Positions 1 through 10,090 of a stretch of DNA of 64,000 bases are shown piece by piece. Positions within the stretch are counted from its first letter, which is position 1. Every line of letters begins with the position of its first letter. Both the position numbers and the translations under genes were made by a program. Source of the stretch: Anastatus disparis (Eukaryota; Arthropoda; Insecta; Hymenoptera; Eupelmidae); contig JAFFSR010000240.1 in assembly GCA_017163975.1 (NCBI GenBank), positions 1,612,001-1,676,000 on the forward strand. The letters are read 5' to 3'. The notes beneath the pieces are model-generated. The model did no database searches. It saw only the letters and a list, made by a program, of their open reading frames with translations, and was not told the origin of the DNA.

Positions 1-1
1 A

Positions 2-145
2 AGAACAAGCACTTTCCCTCCAGTACTTGAGAAAAACTTTGGCCGTTCAATCGAAAGTCAGGCGTATATTCTTCGTGGTTTTTACAAAAAAAAAAAAAAA
101 ATCAGGACAACGGGTATTGGCGAAGAAGATTGCAAAGAAGTATAA
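2..145 (+). CDS. Coding-looking 3' end of an unknown gene, cut by the window edge
   Basis: A reading frame open from base 2 to a TAA at 143-145 gives 47 codons with balanced codon use and more G and C than the DNA that follows. The peptide begins RTSTFPPVLEKNFGRSIE, then has a run of five lysines encoded by 16 adenines (86-101), and ends GEEDCKEV. It has no start inside the window, so if real it is a final exon or a fragment of a gene or retrocopy. The A16 run is odd for a functional exon and could reflect a slipped or inserted tract in a pseudogene. I do not recognise the family. The support is only the abrupt change in composition at about 145 and the open frame. Confidence 0.35.
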   Translation, partial: RTSTFPPVLEKNFGRSIESQAYILRGFYKKKKKIRTTGIGEEDCKEV

Positions 146-465
146 GTTCATATGAAAATATTCTCGATGATGTTGAAGAATGTTTTTACCTACAATTTCA
201 AAACTTTTTCTTTATTTAGGTCAGAATAACATTTAAAAAATGTGAGATAATCAATCCTATATATAAATAAGAACAGGTTCAAAGTGAAGCCTCTAAATGT
301 TTTGACTAGCATTCGATACAAGTGTTTTATTTAAGTGTAATATTCAGTGCGAGAATTTGTAATGTTTCCTAACAATTAAAAACTTTTAAATTTGGATGCA
401 TGCCTACATTCTCTCTCTTTAATCTGAAATGTACGATGACCTAACAATATTAATTTTATCCTTAA

Positions 466-845
466 GAGGAGGTCGAGTATATCTGTCCTTTTCTAATCAA
501 AGAATTAATTTTATTACAAAAACTAATAATTTTAGTAAAAAATTAAGAGAAAGCCGCATTTTGTATCAAAAAAATCAATATCTTCATTGATGAGAAAAAA
601 TTAATTTCATCGCTTCGTTTCCAAGAAAACCTTGAAAAACTTAAAACACAGAGGTTAGGGTAAACAATTTGGTTTTTCAAGGTTTTCTTGAAATCGAAGC
701 AATAAAATGAATTTTTTCTTATTAAAGAAAATTTTGCTTTTCCTTATACGAGATGCGGCTTTTTCTTTATTTTTTGCTAAAGTTATTATTTTTAGCTAAA
801 AATTAATTATTTGATTAGAAAAGGACAGAGATACGTGACCTCCTC
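466..845. mobile_element. TTAA-flanked inverted-repeat element (MITE), family 1
   Basis: A 380 bp non-coding palindromic element. Its left end reads GAGGAGGTCGAGTATATCTG and its right end mirrors it (…GACCTCCTC). It is flanked on both sides by TTAA (462-465 and 846-849), which is the target duplication made by piggyBac-type transposases. The arms pair along most of their length, including the inner segments around 603-645 and 676-720. No ORF is present, so it would need a transposase supplied elsewhere. It is the same family as 2761-3150, judged by the shared GAGG start, the following TATCTnTCC-like block and a similar internal plan. Superfamily assignment rests on the TSD alone. Confidence 0.82.
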
Positions 846-849
846 TTAA

Positions 850-2615
850 GAGGCTATATTTCTAGAATAGTTAAATATTTAGTTTCAATAAACAAAAATG
901 AATTATATTAATAGTTATCAGTATTAAACATTTTTAGTATTTTTGTGTAAATTAAAATAATTATTAAAAAATATTTACGATTTTCATTCAAGTTAATTTT
1001 CAACAAAATTTATTATTTCTTTCTGTTAATAAAAATCTCTACACTTAATACGCGGATAATAAGAATAATATGCATTCTAATGCAGAGACCGATCAATCAA
1101 AAATCATCTCAGAAATAACAATAGATGCACACTATGAGAACTTGAAGTAGTTAACAATTTTGCACATTCATGTGTGTTATGTGTTATCAGCTTTAAAAAG
1201 AAAAAGTAAAATTTAGATAAAATAGACCCGATCGATCTTCTATGAAAGTTTCCAATAATATTACGTCAGTAGTACTAAAGCTTCGCAATATGATACTCTA
1301 GAGTATATTACAAAATCAGCTATAAAGTAAACTTTGCCACGAATGGAGTTTTCATTCGCTTTCGTTTTAACTCTCTTCATAATTATTCTTAATTAAGCAT
1401 ACTCCTGAATATACCAATGGGAACATTGTTTCTAAAAATTTTGAGAAGTTCCAAGTTTTACAGGAAAAGTGATTTCTTTCTTTCTTTTCTTTTTTATTCT
1501 AATGTTATTTGTTTAGAATTTCTGAGATAAAAACTTTTGAATCAAAATAAAAAAAAATTAAGAATAATAAAAGATAAATACTTAAGAAAAAAAGAAAAAA
1601 ATAAGGGTCGGAGCAACTCAGGTGGTAAAAGAAAAAAGGTAATTTACAAAATCCATTACCTTTTGGTTTCTTTTAAAAGACTCTTACATTTCTTTTCAAT
1701 TTTTTGTAACCAAAAGACTAGGTCTTTTTTAATCCTACCTTTTTACCTTTTCTTTTTTCTCTTGTTAAATATTTCCGTCTCTTTTCTTTCACCATCTCTC
1801 AAAAATGTGTATGCTTTGTCATAAAACTTTCAATTTTTGCTCAGAAGCTTTACTTTCCATCATTTTCACTCGATAGACAAAAATAGTGCATTTGTCTTTG
1901 AGGTCATTGAAATATTACAAGCTTAGCACAACTCAACCACCTAAAGTTAAGTATCATAGTAACTTTTTAGCTTTTTTCTTTTATTTCTATTTCCTTCACT
2001 CTTTTTCCTCAACCAAGCGTTAAGATGTCTTTTACTGTATTATCACAACATCTGTTAATTACTGAGGATAGCTATATAACGACTTCTTATTCCTTTTTTC
2101 TTCGTACCTTCTTACGCACAAAACATATATAGAAGAAACGAAAAGATGTCACATAGCTTTTTAGTCAACATGGAACGTACACTTTATTTCTGGATTAAGT
2201 AGTCGTGAAATGAAAAAGACATTATGAAGTTTTGTGTTTTAGTTTAAATATAACTAAAACATAAAGTTTTGTACATAATAAATATTATTGTTAAATATTT
2301 GAAAATTAATAATCAAGTTGATATTTGACGAAACGGATATTTTTCAAATATTAACCAAAAGTTAATTAATATTTTTATTTTTCAATTCAAAGATTATACA
2401 GAATTTAAATCGTTGATTTAAATTATATTGAATGTGAAATTCCACTAGTTATTGTTTGAGATTTGCATAAATCACCTATTATTTCATCATATGCCTAAGA
2501 GAAATTAAAATTGTTTCATATCGTAATCATTTCGTTCTTACAAATAGTTTATTTACATAATTTCACATAAAAATAATATAAAATCCTATTAGGAAGTTTG
2601 CTCTGCAAGCTGGAC
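850..2615. other. AT-rich sequence with no assignable feature
   Basis: Mostly A/T homopolymer-rich DNA. A purine-rich then pyrimidine-rich block at about 1440-2110 gives a chance 95-codon frame of lysine and then leucine/phenylalanine. There is no splice-consistent or family-like coding sequence. I see nothing else here. Confidence 0.5.
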
Positions 2616-2760
2616 TCACCAGGAGAGGCTATGAGCTTCAGGTCACAGATCTTGAAACTTTTGGATATATTTTTAGGTACCAAAATATGAGTAAAACCAG
2701 AGCGGTACGGTCTAACGCTTCGAAAAATTGAAATTATAGACGTTTTCAGTCTTAGTTTAA

Positions 2761-3150
2761 GAGGACGCTGTATCTCTCTATCCTTTTCTAATTAAAAAAT
2801 GTAAATTTTTGGGAAATCTAGTTATTATTGATAGAAATTAAGGGTTGTCCGCTACTTGTTTAGTAAAAATTAATATTTTCTCTGATGAGGACCAACTAAT
2901 TTTATTGCTTTTTTTTCAAGTAAAGTTTGACATACTTAAATAACGTATTCTCTAGCCTTACTTAGGATTTTGTAAGTATGTCAAACTTTACTTGAAAAAA
3001 AAGCAACAAAATTAATTGGTCCTCATCAGAGAAAATATTACTTTTTACTAAACAAGTAGCGGACAACCTTTAATTTCTATCAACAATCACTAGATTTTCA
3101 AAAAACTTACATTTTTCAATTAGAAAAGGATAGAGAGATACAGCGTCCCC
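2761..3150. mobile_element. TTAA-flanked inverted-repeat element nested in the CCAGG element (family 1)
   Basis: A 390 bp near-perfect palindrome starting GAGGACGCTGTATCTCTC and ending …GAGATACAGCGTCCCC, flanked by TTAA at 2757-2760 and 3151-3154. The other arm of the host element (around 3540-3560) has a single uninterrupted TTAA at the matching place, so the empty site is readable in the same locus. The central loop is around 2940-2970. There is no ORF. Its high arm identity suggests a more recent insertion than the element it sits in. Confidence 0.88.
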
Positions 3151-3686
3151 TTAAGAAAAATGTAAAAAAAAAGCTCCTAATTGAAGTGTGAATAATCCAG
3201 TCTAGAAATGTCTTTAATAAATCAACAAGGACTAAAATAAAAGTACAGAAAGCAAACTTTGATTTGCCGTTTTCAGAATTGAAAAATAATAATTAAAACC
3301 AGAGATATGTTTGTTCAAAGTACCAAAAATTATCTAAATTCTAAAGGACAGTGATTTTGTGATTTTTGGTACTTTCTTGCTTCTTAACTTTGAACAAACA
3401 TATCTCTGGTTTTAATTATTATTTTTCAATTCTGAAAACGGCAAATCAAAGTTTGCTTTCTGTACTTTTATTTTAGTCCTTGTTGATTTATTAAAGACAT
3501 TTCTAGACTGGATTATTCACACTTCAATTAGGAGCTTTTTTTTACAATTTTCTTAAAATAAGACTAGAAACGTCTATAATTTCAGTTTTTCGAAGCGTTA
3601 GACTGTACCGCTCTACCTTCACTCATATTTTGGTACCTAAAAACATATCTCAAAGTTTCATCGAGATCTGTGACCCGAAGCTCATA

Positions 3687-4357
3687 CACTGAAAGAAATT
3701 TTGTCTTTGGGTATCTCGATATTTAGAGTCTATTGATTTCATGAAAGAAACAACATTTCATAACTCTACATTTTGTATTATTTCAATTCATAAGAGTATA
3801 AAATAAACTCTAAGAATCCTCGAATACATGCAAAACGAAACTGAACTTGATCTTACTCGAAATTCGTAAATATGGAATTCATGAGTCATCGCAATAGCGC
3901 AAGCGCACGGCCGAGCTACCTCAACTCGGCTCTGGGCGTCTGAGACCCCGAGAGTCATAAGTTGTTTGGAATTAACACTTATATATATATTTCGTCCGTT
4001 AGTAGAAACAGCAACAAACATCAGACTCTTGAAACGCCGCCACTCGACTCTCGGAGTAATAGAATATGTATACACTGTGAATAGCCGGATCTCGAATCTC
4101 GACGTCTGAGACGTCCAGCGCGGAGTTAATTTTTGCTCGGCCTCGTATGTTTTCAAGCTTTTCTAGAATTATTATCATTCGATATACGATTGAGTCAAGT
4201 GGATTTTAGAATATATGATTTACGATTATCCTCGGATAGACCGTACTCGAATTTTGTCATATTTTAAGTATAAATTCATATCAATTTAACACAATGTATT
4301 GAAAAGTCTTTATCCCTTGAGTCATCGACATCTCCAAAGGCGAAATTTCTTTCCGTG
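3687..4357. mobile_element. TA-flanked element with CACTGAAAG ends nested in the CCAGG element
   Basis: A 671 bp element starting CACTGAAAGAAATTTT and ending …AAATTTCTTTCCGTG, flanked by TA (3685-3686 and 4358-4359). The host element's left arm (2626-2636) contains the uninterrupted site, GGCTATGAGC, so the insertion created exactly a TA duplication. TA target choice is the hallmark of the IS630/Tc1/mariner group. Its centre (3850-4150) is more GC-rich than the surroundings. It is open for 122 codons on the minus strand, but that product resembles no family I know and is probably chance. Confidence 0.85.
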
Positions 4358-4512
4358 TAGCCTCTCCTGGTCAGATGGAGCTAGTACGCACCGCAGCTAT
4401 CATGGCCGCCACATGCATACATTGCATCGGAAAATAATAGTAAACATAACCCTGTAAAGAGTTTTTAGAACAGATTTTTGTTTTTGCTTCTGTCTTGAGA
4501 TTATCGTAAAAA

Positions 4513-4701
4513 ATGAAGTGTAGTGTAATAAGCTGCAAAAATAAAGTAAAGTTTAAATTTCCTGCAAATTCTTTGATAAAAAAACGTTGGCTAGAAATTA
4601 TTCAAAGGCCTATGCTTATGCCACAGATAGAGTTACTATTATTTCTGCCTGTTTTTTTCGTACCGAAAAATCCTTATTTTTATCGTAGAATATCAATTTA
4701 A
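4513..4701 (+). pseudogene. Frameshifted THAP-type zinc-finger N-terminus
   Basis: The frame from ATG 4513 begins MKCSVISCKNK and continues FKFPANSLIKKRWLEIIQ. This resembles the start of a THAP DNA-binding domain: a Cys-x4-Cys pair near the N-terminus, the FP motif and the conserved KRW tryptophan. After residue ~31 the frame becomes unlike THAP, but the +1 frame continues sensibly (YATDRVTIISACFFRTEKS). This points to a one-base frameshift near 4602-4608. In that frame the expected Cys-x2-His-Phe becomes ACFF, so a zinc-binding His also seems lost, and a stop follows soon after. It lies 140 bp beyond the outer mobile element. THAP domains occur in host factors and in P-element transposases, and I cannot tell which this was. 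It is short, so the family call is moderate. Confidence 0.5.
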
Positions 4702-7700
4702 AAATAACAAGCAAGTACTAGATAAATAATTAAATCAATCTGTTTAGTAAACAATACATCAAAACAAACTATAATTTCAGCTAGTTTTTCCACGAGTTTT
4801 GCTTTCCCATTTCAAAAATACCGCTGAAACACTAACTCAACACGTACGTACTTAATACAGTCAAAAAGTAAGGTCGTATTAGTGCAGTGACCATTTTTAG
4901 CCACGACGCCTACTGGCGCCATCTGGGTCAAACTTGCAAGGCAAACTTTCTAATATAATTATTGAATTAAAAAATAATTTACTCTACAAAATTATAATAC
5001 GAATAATAAGATAAAAGAAATATTGTATGTTTATAAAAACTACGTCACTATTAATAGGTTATCTACTAATAAAAAGATAAACTTGAATAAACTCGTTGCA
5101 TGATATACTATTATTTCTTACTTTACTTAACTTGTTGCAATCGTCCGCCAAAATTCTCGATAATTTTGAAACCGTTATCAATTATATAAAGCTTCGAAAA
5201 AGTGAAATTCATAAAATTATTACAACTCAAATTTATTAAATATTAATATTTCAATATAAAATATTGCCAGGCTGCTAAGTAAAACTATGTATGAGTTTGA
5301 ATAAAAATACAAAAAGCAAAATTGTAATATACTTTACTTTTATGAAAACTGATGAACTTCAAAAAGAATGGTAATTTCAATAAATGTAAGTTGTATAAGA
5401 ATCAGAGACTAGTATTTTACAAAATTTAAAAAAAATCAAATACTAAACAAGTACTAACATTGTAGGTCATATCTGCCTAGAAAGTAATAATGGAATAAAA
5501 AACAAAAATTTTATGCTTACGTTTGATATGTATATAAATTTGTTATTTAAAATATAATACGAGATTTTTTAACATAAAAATGTAAAAATGAATCATTTAT
5601 ATTATTTTAAACAACTTATAATCAAACATTTTTCTTATTTTTTTCTAGTAAATTTCCTTTTATTATTAAAATTATTTATTTACTTTAAATCATAAAATTA
5701 ATTTTATATGAAAAAACCTTAATATTTTTTCAATTGTTAAGAAATAATTTGAATAAACAAAATTTCGCGCGTTCGTATTATTGGCTTATTTTTCAATATG
5801 GCGTCGTGTTGAACGTGCACGCGGTTGGCCATGCGCGATATCACAATTGGTTTTCTTCACATCATGATTTATATTATAACAACGAATATAGAAGCTTTTT
5901 TCAAGTAACTGAGGGGGACTAAGCTCTGGGGGACATTTTAACATGTATCTACAGCTATATATATAATATATGAAGATAAAAATATATGGGTTTCAGTGCT
6001 GCCTCTAGTAGCTGGAGGATAGAAACTTTTCCAATTTTAGACCCAATGTCTTTAATTCAAAATATTCTATATTCTTTGATTATAATTGGCTCAGACAGTG
6101 CTCATTAAATCAAGCTAAACTAATTCGAGATATTGGTGTAATTGAATATGAAAAACATCCATTTTTTAAAAAGATTTTAATAGATTAGATCATTTAATCA
6201 AAAAGGTAATTAATTTTAAAAAGTTATTAATTTTACGAGTTTCTTAAAAAAGTAAAAGGAAAGTAAATGAGTACTTTTTTTCGCAACAATAATCATTGCA
6301 CACGAATGCACATTTTACTGCTGGCACACTCGAGAGGATGCAAGCATAATCTCGAGCATTGAAGAACTTTAGTGAGAAAACAATATTTTTATGAAAATTA
6401 CTCTTTTCATGTGCAAACTGCGGAACTATCAAGAGAGTATACTGTATAAAGAACATCAAGGCCACATCAATTAATTTTTTTAAATAAAACAATAAAAAAG
6501 TTTGAAAATTTTTTATTTTTATAACAAATGTTACTTCAAAAATTTTTTTGGATATTTGTTGCATGTTTTCAATACATTCTTTTTGAATAAAAAATTAAAA
6601 TATCTGCGTCACACAATTTATTATTTTATGTGATACAGAATTATACAAATTTTTTAAAAAATGTAAAAATTAAATTAAAATAAATAAGTATCATATATTA
6701 ATGATTATAGTGGAGTATGTATTGCATTGTTTTATGTACTGCAAACTAACATTTACTTTATGAGATTTAACGTGGATTGTTATTTAAGATATATATTGTA
6801 ATATTTAAATTGAATGCACATGAAGCAAATATTTTTTTATATTAAGAAAACCATTTTTATAAGATATTGACTCTGAAAGTTGTAGGTTAAGTTATGTAAT
6901 TAAAACACATTTATGTAGTAATTAAAACAATATTAGTATGAGATAAGCTTGAGTTCTACTATTTTCAATTAAACTTATAACAATAAAAACATACAATTGT
7001 ATTATTTTTATTAAAATTTCAAAGGTTTGAACATTAAGAGAATGAGAAACTTTTTTATTTGTAATATCCTTATTTATTGTATTACTTTTTGTAAAGTGCA
7101 TCCTGAGACTCTTGTTACATTTGACCTATAATATGCTTCAGTAATGGCAAAATTTGTTTGAAAATTTGTACGTTTCTTATTATAACTATAAGCTTTGATA
7201 TAAAAAATGTTCTTTTGCTTATAAATTTGAAAAAGGTTTAAAACATGTAAAAGAACAAAAGGTTTAACAAGTTTGTTATAGAACTTTTTGATATATAAAC
7301 AATATGTATTAAAAGTTTTTATACCCTTTATATTTGTATTAATAATTTATAATCCTTCAATGTTAATAGTAGTTATCTTACAGTAATAAATTTTTTAATT
7401 TTCATTATATTGATAAAATGTATAAATTTTTAAATAAAAATAGGGGTAATTTGTTGATCTGAAAAATATTGCCAAAAAAAAAGTTACGTTTTATTATATT
7501 GATTAAAATATTGATTAAAAATCAATAAAATAAAAATAAATAATATCACATTAAAAGTTAAAAGTTTAAAAAATATCAAATGGAAATTGCATCCATTGCT
7601 TGATTTTTTATTGTAATGGTTGAGCAATAGTTGAAATCGAATAGCAAAAGCATAATCCTCTACTACCTCTTAAAATATTACACACGAGCATGACAAATTA

Positions 7701-9470
7701 TACTCTATATTAATATTTAGGAAACACATTTACAACATATTTCAGCAATAATTTATAATATGCAATTCGTGAATTTTAATTACTAATATCAGCACAAATA
7801 ATGACTGTTTCTTAATCAATTGCAATTTGTAGAATGTCAATCACAAAATGATTTTTAATTAAAAATTCTAACATAAATTTCTCATATACATGTATATTCA
7901 ATAGTTCATGTGCTCAAAAATCAATTATTGATTGGTATTTTAGTATATAATCAATGGATGATTATATACTAAAATATCAATCAGCAAGTCAAAGAATAAT
8001 TCTCAATTTTGTCAAAGTGATTCATATAAATATACAATTGGAAAAAAGTACAAAAGAAGAACTGTGATTTACTTACGTGTATTCAAAGTTAATTCACAAA
8101 ATAGAAAAAAAAGTTAGTTATGAGAAAAAGGAATTTATAATTATTATAAAACTAAAATTTCTTTCTATTTTTGATAGAAAAATTTTAATTAAAAAATGTT
8201 GTAATTAAAAAGTAACAGATTCAATTAAACTGCTTTTGTGTTTTGATGAATCTTGTGCTGCTTATTTTCATTATTTCATATATAACTTTTGTAGATAAAG
8301 CAAGTAATAAATTATATGTAAAGGCAAATTTATTTGAAAAGGAAATATAAATAAACAAAAATGACATAAAATATATTTTACAATAATTTAAGAATAAACT
8401 TTTTTTTGTGTCGTAATAGAATTATTATTTAATAAAGATTTATATTTAAATGTATATTGTATAGTTTGATATTTTTCAATTTGTAAATGAACAAAGTCAA
8501 ATCAAATATTGTAAAATTATCACTAGAACAAAATTAGATTAAAAACATAGGGCACTTTAGTAGAATTTTTATGTTTAAATAGAGTTTGATATTCCTTTTC
8601 ATTAAAACTCGTAACCAATTTGATTTCATTCGTTTCTATGTTAAATGAACAATTAATATGATTTAAAATATGTTAGTAATTGCAGTTTTATAATATCAAT
8701 GATATTTACACATTTTGCTATTAATTTAAATGATAAGCATATTTTATGGAATTCACACAAGAGCTTGAATCTTTAAAAAAAAAAATTTGCATAAAAACTT
8801 ATAATTTTAAATATCAAATTATGTTGTTAATATTTATGAATAAAATAACATTACTATTATAATAGTAGAAGGAAAAGTATTGCTTTAATAAATAAATTAA
8901 TACCGATAACTTTCAACTAGCATTTAATTTGATTTAATATACGATTAAATTCTTTGTCCTTCATTAAAAAAAATTAATATAACTTATACTTATTTAATTA
9001 TTTATAGTTAAAAGGGAAAAAAAATGCTACTTCTGACTATGAAAAAATAAATCTTCATGACTATGAATATTTCCCATAATTCCTTAACTGCATCATATAA
9101 GATGAATTTTTATTAGACTAATTGATAGCAATATATATTTAACAAAGATAAGTGGGAAGGTTATGATTAACTTGCAAATTTGTTTATAATAAAACGATAT
9201 TCTTTTGGCTTCATTCATTGTTGCTCCAAAATTTCAAGGCTATTTAATGAATTCGCAAAAATAAAACGTGCGTAGAATCGGAAAATGGACGCTTAACCTA
9301 ACCTTAAACGACTACCGGTAAAAATAATGAAAAAAATATATTTTCATTAAACAAGATATACAATTAAGAAAAACAAAAAAATTTTCATAATACTTAACAC
9401 GTGGAAAATGATAATTGTAAAATCAGAGCAAGTAAAGTATAAAAAGGGAAAAACAAAAAATCTAGATAGC
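4702..9470. other. AT-rich non-coding stretch, probably first intron of the KHDRBS-like gene
   Basis: About 4.8 kb of very AT-rich DNA without convincing exons on either strand. It lies on the 3' side (minus strand) of the KHDRBS-like exon, whose donor is at 9473-9474, and no KH-domain exon is visible. It is therefore best read as part of that gene's intron, which would continue off the left edge. Short open frames at 5734-5922 and 6244-6564 show no family features. Confidence 0.45.
7929..7982. repeat. Short perfect-type hairpin
   Basis: Two 25-base arms (7929-7953 and 7958-7982) are inverse complements apart from about one mismatch, separated by four bases. The core reads TTTAGTATATAATCA. 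It may be a small MITE remnant or a cruciform-prone site. No function is indicated. Confidence 0.75.
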
Positions 9471-9474
9471 GTAC

Positions 9475-9646
9475 CTTGATCAAGTAGCCGAGCGGCATTA
9501 GGTTGTTTGGATGGGTCGATATCAAGCTTTTCTTGCATAAGTTCCCGGACATATTCGTTGGCTTTTTCCGTTTGTTGCTTATCTTCTTCTTTTTCAGCAG
9601 CCGTACGTTTGTCGGCTTCTTGTTGAAGTCCATTGCGGTCAGCCAT
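9475..9646 (-). CDS. First coding exon of a KHDRBS/Sam68-type STAR RNA-binding protein
   Basis: The minus-strand ATG at 9646 opens a 57-codon exon beginning MADRNGLQQE and ending PNAARLLDQ. The segment NEYVRELMQEKLDIDPSK followed by RLLDQ resembles the QUA1 dimerisation region before the KH domain in KHDRBS proteins (Sam68 and insect quaking-related genes), where a tyrosine-rich-start helix, an 'EK..ID' turn and 'LL..EI' recur. Family members bind U/A-rich RNA in the nucleus and regulate splicing. The exon ends with a strong donor, CAAG|GTACGC, at phase 1, leaving a G that would begin a Glu codon as the family expects. Reading past the donor gives hydrophobic junk. The KH-domain exons must lie to the left, outside the window. 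The N-terminal 25 residues are charged and low-complexity. The exact paralogue is not resolved. Confidence 0.72.
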
Positions 9647-10090
9647 TTTTCTGCTATAATTTTCCTTCTACCGTCTATATAAGAACTACTGTGACTATAT
9701 AGCGTTTTTTTTCTAAAAGTACTCGTTTACCAGCGAACGAGTACAATTCTAATTTGATAACACTCGCGTTAAACTCGATGATTTAATAGAAATATTAAAA
9801 ATTTAATAAATGTATATTGAAGTTGATGAATCGAGCCAACGTTGACGATGGGGGGAATTGATGCCTACAGAATATTTTGAGCTAAAGAGAGCACAAAAGT
9901 AGACGCAACCACGCGACAACGACGAGAATCACAAATGGCGGCGTTGACACGCATACACAGACACTAGGAAAGAGACGCTCTCCTACACATACAAGACTTC
10001 ATATATAGCTTCACCAAAGTGATGGAATGGATTATAGAGAGAAGAGAAGAAGAAAGATACCGGGATGCGCGCGCATATAATTCACACTAT
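9647..10090 (-). promoter_or_regulatory. Promoter and 5' leader region of the KHDRBS-like gene
   Basis: Immediately upstream (higher coordinates) of the ATG, composition rises from almost pure A/T to a mixed sequence through about 10080. It includes CpG-containing stretches such as ACGCGACAACGACGAG near 9912 and a purine-rich GAGAGAAGAGAAG run near 10036. On the minus strand a TATATAG-containing segment lies about 40 bases above the ATG. The precise start site cannot be read. The region is inferred as promoter/leader from position and composition only. Confidence 0.4.

Larger units (their letters stand above)
2619..4370. mobile_element. Long inverted-repeat element with CCAGG ends and 3 bp TSD, carrying two nested insertions
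   Basis: The ends are CCAGGAGAGGCTATGAGC on the left and the mirror …TAGCCTCTCCTGG on the right, flanked by TCA duplications (2616-2618 and 4371-4373). The arms match for several hundred bases and meet at a loop near 3330-3390. Subtracting the TTAA element at 2761-3150 and the TA element at 3687-4357 leaves about 685 bp of original element with no ORF. The sister copy at 61766-62688 has the same CCAGGAGAG ends and a different 3 bp duplication (TAA), which confirms the termini. A 3 bp TSD is compatible with PIF/Harbinger or CACTA-type transposition. I see no transposase, so the superfamily is open. Confidence 0.85.

Noticed and set aside
3788..4156. 122-codon minus-strand frame inside the TA element
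   Set aside because: It lies wholly inside a palindromic non-autonomous element, has no family features, and is open because of local GC content. I describe the element instead.
9394..9633. 79-codon frame overlapping the KHDRBS-like exon
   Set aside because: An out-of-frame shadow of the true exon; the real frame has the QUA1-like motif and a donor at the right phase.
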